Assembly: GCA_947175645.1 (NCBI GenBank)
Contig: CAMWNP010000026.1
Location: forward strand, 1 to 40,206
Length of the DNA stretch: 40,206 nt
Origin: an uncultured Porphyromonadaceae bacterium
GTDB lineage: Bacteria > Bacteroidota > Bacteroidia > Bacteroidales > Muribaculaceae
Reading direction: 5' to 3'
Shown here: positions 1 to 7,962 of the stretch, piece after piece
How the letters are laid out: each line of letters starts with the position of its first letter
How positions within the stretch are numbered: the stretch's first letter is position 1
Program-made: the position numbers and the translations under genes
The notes under the pieces: model-generated
Databases searched by the model: none
Seen by the model: the letters and a program-made list of their open reading frames with translations, nothing else
What the model was told of the DNA's origin: nothing

Positions 1-7
1 AGTTGGA

Positions 8-175
8 TTATACAAACCGCAACATAAACATTGCGCATGCTACCATTGCAATCCCTTTTGAAGTGTGAAGAAATTATTCGTAGTTTCTGTTTAATCGCCT
101 GAAGGATTCAAGCCACGAAAATGTTCGTTCCACAACGCACCTGCCGTTAATTGGTTTGAATTCCGATGTACCAAA
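8..175 (-). pseudogene. Remnant of an IS5-family transposase (C-terminal end)
   Basis: Reading the minus strand from about 175 down to a stop at 8-10 gives a peptide with the C-terminal signature of IS5-family DDE transposases. It reads FKPINGRCVVERTFSWL, then ESFRRLNRNYE, then a hydrophobic end with MVACAMFMLRFV. The E in VERTF matches the third catalytic acidic residue of that family. The reading is broken by an in-frame TAA at 74-76, and a further in-frame stop at 191-193 limits it upstream. The rest of the transposase and any terminal inverted repeat are absent or outside the window. This is therefore a decayed fragment, not an active element. The family assignment comes from recognised motifs only. 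Confidence 0.62.
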
Positions 176-189
176 TACTGTGGCTAAAA

Positions 190-305
190 GTTACCTTACC
201 ACCGCATCTCACCGGCGCTTTTTGCCTTGTTCTTCAGTCACGTAACTACGGCTACGCTCCTTCATCACAAGCCAAAAATCTCTCGGCGATATGCGTCCTC
301 AGCAT
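190..305. other. Unexplained intergenic segment beside the IS remnant
   Basis: This stretch between the transposase remnant and the first TonB receptor gene holds no recognisable gene. On the minus strand there is one stop-to-stop open reading of about 29 codons that includes MKERSRSYVTEEQGKKRR and ends at a stop near 203-205. No protein family is recognised. It may be part of a dispersed repeat or a leftover of the same mobile-element insertion. From about 305 to 378 the sequence becomes AT-rich and probably belongs to the promoter region of the downstream gene. Confidence 0.3.
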
Positions 306-378
306 TAACAAATATTGGAAACCGGATCTAATAATAAAGTCCTATAATAAAAATGATATTCTGCCGTTATATCATATA

Positions 379-386
379 TATAATTG
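379..386 (+). promoter_or_regulatory. Possible -7 box for the first TonB receptor gene
   Basis: TATAATTG at 379-386 matches the Bacteroidetes -7 consensus TAnnTTTG at all but one fixed position. It lies six bases before the ATG at 393. No clear -33 TTTG is visible at the usual 19-21 base spacing, so this is a weak call. It argues for the ATG at 393 over the upstream TTG at 384. Confidence 0.35.
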
Positions 387-392
387 TGCAGA

Positions 393-2810
393 ATGAACAA
401 ATCAGTCATATTTATCATACTTTCATTGCTTTCTTCTTTGGGTGTCATGGCTCGTGACGTCAATATCCATGGTAAAATTATAGATCCGGAGAACAAGCCG
501 ATGGAATTCGTTACCGTCCGTATAGGTGGCACCGCAGTAGGCGGAATGTCAGGATTGGACGGTGGATACTCAATCTCCACCCATTATTCCGACACGATCA
601 AAGTGATTTTTACCTGCATAGGATACAAGGAGGTTGAGCGCAAACTTATTGATCCTCAACAGGATGTCACCCTTAATATAACACTTCACCCCGCTACTAA
701 GGAACTGACGGAGGTTGAGGTAACCGATTTCAAGAAGCAGACAACCCAGATGCAGACCATCGACGGCAAAGCCGGCCGACTGATGCCGAACGCATCAGGG
801 GGTGGTGTGGAGGCAATGATCACAACTCTTGCGGGGGTCAATTCCTCCGATGAAATGTCGTCACAATATTCCGTACGTGGAGGCACATTCGATGAGAACT
901 CTGTGTATATCAACGGCATAGAAGTATACCGTCCGCAGTTGGTAACATCCGGTCAGCAGGAAGGTTTGAGTATCATCAACCCTGACATGGTTGACAAGAT
1001 AGGATTTTCCACGGGCGGATTTTCAGCAGAATATGCCGACAAGATGTCGTCAGTGCTTGACATCACCTATCGTGAACCGGAGGCTCTTGAAGGCTCCCTG
1101 TCGTTGTCGCTTATGGGAGGATCACTGGCGTTCGGTCAGCACTCGGGTAAATTCTCCCAACTCCATGGTGTACGCTATAAAAGAAACTCATCGTTATTGA
1201 GTTCAATGGACACCAAGGGAGAGTATGACCCCAATTTCTTTGACTATCAGACCAACCTGGTTTTCCGTCCCGGCAAACAATGGCGCATATCAGTTCTGGG
1301 CAACATCGCCATCAACAACTATAAGTTTGTACCCGCTTCAAGAACTACAAATTTCGGCACATCTACCGATGCCAAACAATTCAAGGTTTACTTTGACGGA
1401 GAGGAGAAAGATAAGTTCGAAACATGGCTTGGAGCGGTTTCCATAGATTATTTCCGTTCCAGAAGCACCTATTTCACACTCCAGGCATCAGGCTATCTGA
1501 CCAACGAACTTGTCGCATACGACATACTTGGCGAGTATTGGCTTGATCAGGCGGGCACCACCGGTAACGGATCTTCAGGAGGAGCCATAGGTGGAGAATT
1601 AGGTGTGGGGCGCTACCACGAACATGCACGTAACAGACTTAAAATGAGTGTTATGTCCATGGCACTGAAGGGTCATACAGGGATTGCGTCACACAATCTG
1701 GCTTACGGATTCTCCATGCAACATGAGAAAATCAATGAGCACGCAAGGGAATATGAACTGCGAGATTCAGCAGGTTACACCCTCCCCACCAATCCGGAAC
1801 AGATAAAGATGATCTATAACCTCACTTCCGTTCAGGAACTGGCCACTAACCGCCTTGCCCTTTATGTTGAAGACACCTATAGGCTCAACAGCAGCCTTGG
1901 ATACTTCAATCTTAATGCCGGAATAAGGATGAGTTACTGGGACTTCAACAAGCAACTGCTTTTCTCTCCCCGAATAAATGTGGCGTTCGTTCCGGAGCGT
2001 AACAATGCATGGACTTTCCGGTTCGCCACGGGAGTTTACTATCAGTCACCTTTTTACAAAGAGTACCGCCGCCCGGTAACCGATGATGAGGGTAACACGG
2101 TTATCACCCTCAACAATGATATCAAGGCTCAGCAAAGCCTGCAGTTCATTTTTGGTTCTGATTACACGTTCCGGGCTTTCGATCGTCCGTTCAAACTATC
2201 AGGGGAATTATATTATAAGAAACTAAACGATCTTGTCCCCTATGAGATTGACAATCTTAAGTTCACATACACCGGACTTAATGAATCAAGCGGTTACACT
2301 GCCGGACTTGACCTGAAACTGTTCGGACAGTTCGTACCCGGGAGTGACTCGTGGATCAGTTTCTCACTGATGAAAACCGATGAACTGGTGAACGGAGTGC
2401 ATGTGCCACGTCCCACTGACCGGCGTTACTCATTCGCCCTATATTTCACCGACTACTTTCCCAAGATACCACGCCTGAAATTCTCACTCCGTGGCATCCT
2501 CTCCGACGGACTGCCTACCACTGCCCCTCACACCACCCGTGACAAAGGTTATTTCCGTGCACCGGCCTACAAGCGAGTGGATGTTGGTGTAAGTTATGCC
2601 CTCCTTCGAGAATTGCGTGAGAGCGAGACCCCTTCAGGAATCCACAAATTCCTTAAATCGGCATGGTTAGGAGTTGATGTGTTCAATCTGCTTGACATCA
2701 GCAATGTGTCAGGATACTATTGGGTTACTGATGTCAACAACATCCAGTATGCCGTGCCCAACTATCTGACACGCCGCCAGATCAATGTGCGTCTTACTGT
2801 GGATTTCTGA
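393..2810 (+). CDS. TonB-dependent outer membrane receptor with N-terminal carboxypeptidase-like domain
   Basis: An outer membrane beta-barrel predicted to import a ligand using TonB energy; the ligand cannot be told from sequence. The chosen start (393) gives 805 residues with a signal peptide (MNKSVIFIILSLLSSLGVMA); a TTG nine bases upstream would add three residues inside the likely promoter. Residues about 22-105 form a carboxypeptidase-D regulatory-like beta-sandwich (KIIDPENKPMEFVTV, then a G-L-D-G-G-Y turn). A plug domain follows at about 120-230, with YSVRGG, a V-Y-I-N-G-I-E stretch and GGFSAEYADKMSSVLDI. The remainder is barrel, ending in a terminal aromatic (VRLTVDF), as expected for BAM-dependent proteins. 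No SusD partner is adjacent, so a classic polysaccharide utilisation locus is not supported. Confidence 0.88.
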   Translation: MNKSVIFIILSLLSSLGVMARDVNIHGKIIDPENKPMEFVTVRIGGTAVGGMSGLDGGYSISTHYSDTIKVIFTCIGYKEVERKLIDPQQDVTLNITLHPATKELTEVEVTDFKKQTTQMQTIDGKAGRLMPNASGGGVEAMITTLAGVNSSDEMSSQYSVRGGTFDENSVYINGIEVYRPQLVTSGQQEGLSIINPDMVDKIGFSTGGFSAEYADKMSSVLDITYREPEALEGSLSLSLMGGSLAFGQHSGKFSQLHGVRYKRNSSLLSSMDTKGEYDPNFFDYQTNLVFRPGKQWRISVLGNIAINNYKFVPASRTTNFGTSTDAKQFKVYFDGEEKDKFETWLGAVSIDYFRSRSTYFTLQASGYLTNELVAYDILGEYWLDQAGTTGNGSSGGAIGGELGVGRYHEHARNRLKMSVMSMALKGHTGIASHNLAYGFSMQHEKINEHAREYELRDSAGYTLPTNPEQIKMIYNLTSVQELATNRLALYVEDTYRLNSSLGYFNLNAGIRMSYWDFNKQLLFSPRINVAFVPERNNAWTFRFATGVYYQSPFYKEYRRPVTDDEGNTVITLNNDIKAQQSLQFIFGSDYTFRAFDRPFKLSGELYYKKLNDLVPYEIDNLKFTYTGLNESSGYTAGLDLKLFGQFVPGSDSWISFSLMKTDELVNGVHVPRPTDRRYSFALYFTDYFPKIPRLKFSLRGILSDGLPTTAPHTTRDKGYFRAPAYKRVDVGVSYALLRELRESETPSGIHKFLKSAWLGVDVFNLLDISNVSGYYWVTDVNNIQYAVPNYLTRRQINVRLTVDF

Positions 2811-2844
2811 CAAGAAGGATTCATATCATTTTTTGCTATGCAAA

Positions 2845-2877
2845 GTTGGGCAATTCCAATAAAAATGCTTAAATTTG
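2845..2877 (+). promoter_or_regulatory. Bacteroidetes-type promoter for the small membrane protein gene
   Basis: TAAATTTG at 2870-2877 is a perfect match to the -7 consensus TAnnTTTG. GTTG at 2845-2848 is a near match to the -33 TTTG element, with a 21-base spacer. The ATG at 2889 starts only 11 bases after the -7 box, so the predicted 5' leader is under about 10 bases. Confidence 0.6.
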
Positions 2878-2888
2878 CATAGATAAAC

Positions 2889-3395
2889 ATGGTCATTTTC
2901 ACAGAGAAATTCAAACCCGCTCCGGGACTCTATGCAGGGATACTGCTACGCCGCTGGCTTATAAACAACCTGTGGTGGCTGATTATGCCGCTGACGTTGT
3001 TTCTGGCTCTGGGAGTACTGGTCAACGGTTCCTTTTTCTATGTTGCCGTTATCTACATTCTGTGTGTCGCCTCGTTGTCACAGGCCATCATTTTTTTCAA
3101 CTACGCGCTACGCCCTGACACTGTGGTCAAGACCTTCGAACAGGAATGGGAGTTCAGTCATGCTGTAGCAAAGGTAACGTATCACCCCACTGTCACGGTA
3201 AACGATGAACGGATAAGTCCGCTTAAAGAGAGTGTAATAATTGAACGTGAGCAGATCAATCGGTTAAGCCTGTCAGGAGCGAACCTGATAATGACCGTCG
3301 CAGGTGACTATGACATATACGTTATTCCCCTGTCATCACTGAAGGAGGAGAATGTACTGACAAAACTGTATGAGTATTATGAGACTGATAATTAG
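2889..3395 (+). CDS. Small inner membrane protein, YcxB-like
   Basis: A 168-residue protein of unknown function. Two hydrophobic segments lie at about residues 28-46 and 49-72, separated by a very short turn, and a soluble C-terminal half of about 90 residues is rich in beta strands. This layout, and the ending pattern with YVIPLSSL, resembles the YcxB-like family, in which a membrane hairpin precedes a PH-like domain; this is a resemblance, not a firm assignment. It has its own promoter and its 3' end overlaps the start of the next TonB receptor gene, so the two are probably co-transcribed. The start at 2889 fits the promoter position. Confidence 0.7.
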   Translation: MVIFTEKFKPAPGLYAGILLRRWLINNLWWLIMPLTLFLALGVLVNGSFFYVAVIYILCVASLSQAIIFFNYALRPDTVVKTFEQEWEFSHAVAKVTYHPTVTVNDERISPLKESVIIEREQINRLSLSGANLIMTVAGDYDIYVIPLSSLKEENVLTKLYEYYETDN

Positions 3396-5583
3396 TGCTA
3401 TAATATTGTTCACGATCTTTCCACTGCATGGTGCGGTCAAGGTGCGCGGCGGAGTGACCGCCGAGGATGGAGAGCCGTTGGCCGGAGCAACCGTAATATG
3501 GGTAGGCAGTAGCCGTGGCACGGTCACCGATGAGGATGGCCTTTATGAGATCACCCGACCGAAGGGTGCATCCCTGCTGGTGGCTTCATACGTGGGCTGC
3601 GTCGCTGATACAGTGTCAGTTGCTCCTGATGAAAAAGAGGTGAACTTTGAATTGAAATATAATATTCTCGGAGAGATCAATGTCAACGCCCGGGGAAAAG
3701 GACTGCGCAGACTTCAGGGGGTTGAGAACTCCAGCCTTATGGGTAGAACTGAATTGTTTAAGGCAGCGTGTTGCAACCTCGGGGAGAGTTTCACCACAAA
3801 CCCTTCGGTAGATGTGACCTACAGTGATGCGGCAACAGGAGCCAAGCAGATCAGGCTGTTAGGACTTTCCGGAAGTTACGTGCAGATGCTTACGGAAAAT
3901 ATTCCCAATTTTCGGGGTATTTCCTCACCGTATTCCCTTGGATATGTACCGGGACCATGGATGCAGTCAATCCAGATATCAAAGGGTTGCAGTTCAGTAA
4001 AAAACGGCTATGAGTCAATAACCGGACAAATCGATATAGAGTACCTTAAACCACAGTCTGAGGAGCAGTTCAACGCAAACCTTTACGGTGATTCCAAAGC
4101 GAAAATCGAGGCAAATGCCGACGGAAACATACACATCACCGACAAACTCTCGACGGCTCTGATGCTCCACTATGAGGACGCGCTCGCCGATCATGACGAG
4201 AACAAGGACGGATTCTCCGACGCACCACGTATCCGCCAGGTGAATGCGCTGAACCGTTGGGCTTATTTTTCACCACGCTATATCATGCAGACCTCCATCA
4301 ACTTAATTGATGAACGGCGCAAATCAGGTGTAAGTGACCATACAATCCACTCACTGACAGAAGATGATATCCGGCAGATGTCAAGTTTCGGAAATATGCT
4401 CATAAAAAGCAGGAGATACGATGTCTGGTCAAAGAATGCATTCATCATCGACCCGGACGACGGGCGTAACATTGCCATCATGCTCAATTACTCCAACCAG
4501 ACTAACGACGGTATTTACGGACAGCGAACGCTTGACTCCTATCAGTCTACTTTCTATGGATCGCTGATGTTCGAAACTAATGCCTCGGCCCCTCATTCAC
4601 TGTCGGCCGGCGTGAGTCTGAACAATGACCACCTGCGCCATATCAGCAACATGAGTGAATTGGTGACACGTACCACGGAAACGGTTCCGGGCATATATGC
4701 CCAGTATACATTCAACCACGAGGATAAAGTGGTGGCAATGGCCGGTTTGCGTTATGACCACAGCAATCTTTTCGGAAGTTTCGTAACACCGCGGGCCCAT
4801 CTCAAATGGAACATACGTCCGAACCTGTCGCTGCGAGGATCGGCCGGAAAAGGATATCGTACGGTAAATTCAATGGCTGAATATTCCTATCTGCTCACAT
4901 CCAGTCTGCCGGTAGTGTTCGAATCCCCTTTCGGACGTGACGAGGCATGGAACTTCGGTATTTCTTCTTCCTGGTCATTCTCCCTGTGGAACAGGAATTT
5001 CAGTCTGGCAGGAGAGTATTATTACACAACTTTTGAAAAGCAACTGATCGCTGACCGCGAGAGTAACCCTTCGGTGATTCAGGTTCTTCAGTCCGACTCA
5101 CGGTCATATTCCCATACCGTACAGATAGAGTTAACCGCCGAGCCATTCAAAGGATTCACCGTCACCGGAGCGTATCGCTATAACGATGTGCGCGAAACCT
5201 ACTCCGGAGTGCTTCTGCGCAAAGCACTCGTACCCCGCTACAAGGGGTTGGTCACCGCATCTTACACAACCCCGCTTGAACTCTGGCAGTTCGATGCTAC
5301 CCTGCAGTTGAACGGAGGCGGGCGTATGCCTGCCGCTCCCGTTATTGACGGTAAAGCAGCATGGGGATCCACTTTCAAGTCCTATACCAGGCTAAATCTT
5401 CAGGTGACCAGGCACTGGCGGAATATTTCCGTATATGTTGGAGGAGAGAACCTCACAGGCTTCACACAGAAGAACCCTGTTGTTTACCTACCATCGGCCG
5501 ATCTTTACGATCCGACAATGGTGTGGGGACCCGTTCATGGAGCCATGTTCTATGCCGGTTTCCGTCTGAATTTAAAAAAGTAA
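3379..5583 (+). CDS. TonB-dependent receptor, possibly for a metal
   Basis: An outer membrane receptor of about 734 residues. The ATG at 3379 gives a clean signal peptide (MRLIISAIILFTIFPLHGA); the ATG at 3370 in the same frame adds three residues. Either start lies inside the end of the preceding gene. Residues about 20-105 are a carboxypeptidase-regulatory-like domain (GEPLAGATV, GTVTDEDGLYEI). A TonB plug follows (about 110-225, with IRLLGLSGSYVQMLTENIP and NGYESITGQIDIEY), then a barrel ending FRLNLKK. An HMA metal-binding protein is encoded 12 bases downstream, and similar receptor plus HMA pairs in Bacteroidetes are usually linked to copper or other heavy metals. The metal role is inferred from that neighbour only. 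Confidence 0.85.
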   Translation: MRLIISAIILFTIFPLHGAVKVRGGVTAEDGEPLAGATVIWVGSSRGTVTDEDGLYEITRPKGASLLVASYVGCVADTVSVAPDEKEVNFELKYNILGEINVNARGKGLRRLQGVENSSLMGRTELFKAACCNLGESFTTNPSVDVTYSDAATGAKQIRLLGLSGSYVQMLTENIPNFRGISSPYSLGYVPGPWMQSIQISKGCSSVKNGYESITGQIDIEYLKPQSEEQFNANLYGDSKAKIEANADGNIHITDKLSTALMLHYEDALADHDENKDGFSDAPRIRQVNALNRWAYFSPRYIMQTSINLIDERRKSGVSDHTIHSLTEDDIRQMSSFGNMLIKSRRYDVWSKNAFIIDPDDGRNIAIMLNYSNQTNDGIYGQRTLDSYQSTFYGSLMFETNASAPHSLSAGVSLNNDHLRHISNMSELVTRTTETVPGIYAQYTFNHEDKVVAMAGLRYDHSNLFGSFVTPRAHLKWNIRPNLSLRGSAGKGYRTVNSMAEYSYLLTSSLPVVFESPFGRDEAWNFGISSSWSFSLWNRNFSLAGEYYYTTFEKQLIADRESNPSVIQVLQSDSRSYSHTVQIELTAEPFKGFTVTGAYRYNDVRETYSGVLLRKALVPRYKGLVTASYTTPLELWQFDATLQLNGGGRMPAAPVIDGKAAWGSTFKSYTRLNLQVTRHWRNISVYVGGENLTGFTQKNPVVYLPSADLYDPTMVWGPVHGAMFYAGFRLNLKK

Positions 5584-5595
5584 AATATTATAGAT

Positions 5596-5877
5596 ATGAA
5601 AAAATTTCTTCTCTTAATCGCAGCCACTGTAATGACTGTTACCGCTTACGCAAAGGATATCAAAACCGTTACCTTCACTGTTGATCCTCCCATGCACTGC
5701 GAGAAATGCGAGGCAAGAATCAAGAATCAACTAAAGTTTGAGAAAGGGATAAAGAAAATCGACGCCTCCGCTGAAAAACAGGCTGTTACCATCGTTTACG
5801 ATGCTGACAAAACTTCAACGGCTAAATTAGCGGTATCACTGAAAAAAATTGGCTATGCCGCCAAAGTTAAGAAATGA
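5596..5877 (+). CDS. Secreted heavy-metal-associated (HMA) domain protein
   Basis: A 93-residue protein with a signal peptide (MKKFLLLIAATVMTVTAYA) followed by a single ferredoxin-like HMA domain. The metal-binding motif is M33-H-C35-E-K-C38, the CxxC arrangement used by CopZ- and Atx1-type copper chaperones and by MerP. The rest of the domain fits: V-T-I-V-Y-D in the third strand and a K-I-G-Y-A-A near the C terminus. With a signal peptide it would act in the periplasm. It sits 12 bases after a TonB receptor gene and overlaps metF by four bases (ATGA), so it is transcribed in the same run. It probably binds Cu(I) or a similar soft metal; the exact metal is inference. Confidence 0.82.
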   Translation: MKKFLLLIAATVMTVTAYAKDIKTVTFTVDPPMHCEKCEARIKNQLKFEKGIKKIDASAEKQAVTIVYDADKTSTAKLAVSLKKIGYAAKVKK

Positions 5878-6830
5878 GCATACCTGAAATAATCAACACA
5901 AAGGCTCCACGGACCTTCTCTTTCGAGGTACTTCCTCCGCTTAAAGGGAAGGGAATCTCAAAACTTTTCGGGAACATAGACATCCTGATGCCTTACAATC
6001 CGGCTTATATTAACATCACCACGCACCGCAGCGAGATGGTGTTCAAGTCAACCCCTGACGGACTTTACCGGAGGGTTTCGGAACGTTCACGTCCCGGAAC
6101 CGTGGCTGTCGCCACCGCCATTCAGCATCGCTACAATATTCCGGCTGTACCTCACCTGATCTGCTCAGGCTACTCAAGGCTGGAGACTGAATACGCGCTA
6201 ATCGACCTTAACTTCCTGGGTATTACTAACCTGCTGATACTCCGGGGTGACAAAGCAAAACATGACCCCCGTTTCATTCCAAACCCCGACGGATATTCAC
6301 ATGCATTGGAATTGCAGAATCAGGTGAACGCTTTCAACCGAGGCCAGTTCATAGACGGCACTCCCATGGATCTGCTCCCGGAGGCACCTTTTTCTTATGG
6401 GGTGGCGGGCTATCCGGAGAAACATGAAGAATCGCCCAACATGGCCATAGATCTTCAATGGCTCAAGGCAAAGGTAGACGGTGGCGCGGAATATGTGGTC
6501 ACTCAAATGTTTTTTGACAACTCCAAATACTTCAAGTTCGTGGAAATGGCACGTGAGAACGGTATTGACGTGCCTATCATTCCGGGTATAAAACCGATTG
6601 TGAACCTTAACCAACTGACCCTGTTGCCTAAGGTGTTCCGCACCGATCTGCCTGATGAACTGGCAAGACGTCTGATGCAATGTAAGGATGACAAGGAGGC
6701 GAAGAAAGTTGGTGTGGAGTGGTGCCTGAAGCAGTCTGCCGAACTCTATGAGGCCGGTGTGCCGTCCATACATTTCTATTCCCACAATGCCATTTCTTCT
6801 GTTAAAGAAGTAGTGGCCCAACTGTTCTGA
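5874..6830 (+). CDS. metF: Methylenetetrahydrofolate reductase
   Basis: Reduces 5,10-methylene-tetrahydrofolate to 5-methyl-tetrahydrofolate with FAD, supplying the methyl group for methionine synthesis. The 318-residue length is close to that of bacterial MetF. Visible family motifs include FSFEVLPP near the N terminus with the catalytic glutamate (E18), a GVAGYPEKHEESPN stretch, the VVTQMFFD segment and IPGIKPI. The ATG overlaps the stop of the HMA gene as ATGA, and holB starts four bases after its stop. The cytosolic enzyme has no obvious link to the metal genes beyond co-transcription. Confidence 0.95.
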   Translation: MSIPEIINTKAPRTFSFEVLPPLKGKGISKLFGNIDILMPYNPAYINITTHRSEMVFKSTPDGLYRRVSERSRPGTVAVATAIQHRYNIPAVPHLICSGYSRLETEYALIDLNFLGITNLLILRGDKAKHDPRFIPNPDGYSHALELQNQVNAFNRGQFIDGTPMDLLPEAPFSYGVAGYPEKHEESPNMAIDLQWLKAKVDGGAEYVVTQMFFDNSKYFKFVEMARENGIDVPIIPGIKPIVNLNQLTLLPKVFRTDLPDELARRLMQCKDDKEAKKVGVEWCLKQSAELYEAGVPSIHFYSHNAISSVKEVVAQLF

Positions 6831-6834
6831 TAAC

Positions 6835-7962
6835 ATGAGATTCTCCGACATTACCGGACATGAGGCGGTGAAAAACCAACTGAAGGCTCTGGCTGACACT
6901 GACCGTATTCCCCATGCTCTGCTGCTGCAAGGGAAGCAGGGAACAGGAAAATTCGCGCTGGCTCGCGCTCTTGCTCAATATATCCATTGTGAGAACCGTT
7001 CGGGAGGAGACTCCTGCGGAACATGTCCTTCATGTATCCAGCATCAGTCATTCAACCACATTGACACTTTCTATTCATTTCCCGTAATAAAGAAAAAGGG
7101 CTCGACCCGTCCGCCGGTATCGGATGATTACAGCGAGGAATGGCATGAATTTCTGAAAGAAGACCCTTACATGGATCCATCCAACTGGACTCGTGCGTTA
7201 GGAAATCCGTCTACTCAGGTCAGCATGTATGTCACTGAAAGCGATGATCTGCTGCATAAACTCTCATTCACATCACACTATTCCCGTTACAAGATCGTGC
7301 TCATGTGGCTACCTGAAAAGATGAATGAGCAGTGTGCGAACAAAATGCTGAAACTGATTGAGGAGCCAATGGAGGACTCCCTGTTCATAATCACTTCCGA
7401 CAATCCAGGAGAGATACTCCCGACCATCTATTCACGTTGTCAGAGGATAGAAGTAAACCGCCTGGCTGATGAGGATATCGCACGTTTTCTGACGGAGAAT
7501 TTCTCCACTGACCGGCAGGAAGCACTTTCCGTTGCACACAACGCGGAAGGTTCAGTGACCGAAGCGGTAAGGCAGTTGTCTGTGGCTGATGAAAGCCGCC
7601 TGTTCTTCGCTAAGTTTGTGGAACTTATGCGTCTGGCCTATCAGCGGAAAATTGTAGACCTCAGGAAATGGTCGCTTGATATTTCCGACATGAGCCGAGA
7701 GCAACAGTTGTCGTTTCTGCGCTATTGTACCCGGCTGATGCGTGAGAACTTCATTTACAACCTCCATGACACAAGGCTAAACTATATGAATGGCGAGGAG
7801 AGCGAATTTTCCAAGCGATTCTCTCCATTCATAAATGAGCGGAACGTTGTGCAACTGGTTAACACTTTTGACGGAGCCATTGCGGATATTGCGGGTAACA
7901 CAAACTCAAAGATTGTATTTTTCGATGTGGCGATCCGTGTAATTCTATTGCTTAAATCCTGA
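6835..7962 (+). CDS. holB: DNA polymerase III subunit delta' (clamp loader)
   Basis: An AAA+ subunit of the clamp loader that helps place the beta clamp on DNA. The 375-residue protein has a P-loop-like sequence GKQGTGKF (about residues 33-40) in which the usual Ser/Thr after GK is Phe, in keeping with the non-hydrolysing role of delta'. Four cysteines (C52, C61, C64, C67) form the zinc module of DnaX/delta' proteins. MLKLIEEP is the conserved helix after Walker B, and SRCQRI carries the SRC arginine-finger motif. An extra insert of about 45 residues follows the zinc module. The gene begins four bases after metF and its stop overlaps the next start by one base. Confidence 0.9.
   Translation: MRFSDITGHEAVKNQLKALADTDRIPHALLLQGKQGTGKFALARALAQYIHCENRSGGDSCGTCPSCIQHQSFNHIDTFYSFPVIKKKGSTRPPVSDDYSEEWHEFLKEDPYMDPSNWTRALGNPSTQVSMYVTESDDLLHKLSFTSHYSRYKIVLMWLPEKMNEQCANKMLKLIEEPMEDSLFIITSDNPGEILPTIYSRCQRIEVNRLADEDIARFLTENFSTDRQEALSVAHNAEGSVTEAVRQLSVADESRLFFAKFVELMRLAYQRKIVDLRKWSLDISDMSREQQLSFLRYCTRLMRENFIYNLHDTRLNYMNGEESEFSKRFSPFINERNVVQLVNTFDGAIADIAGNTNSKIVFFDVAIRVILLLKS

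Noticed and set aside
166-396. A 76-codon plus-strand open frame before the first TonB receptor
   Set aside because: It covers the IS remnant edge, the unassigned segment and the promoter, and its sequence has no family features.
6297-6899. A 200-codon minus-strand open frame
   Set aside because: It is antisense to metF and the start of holB, both strongly supported, and has no family features.
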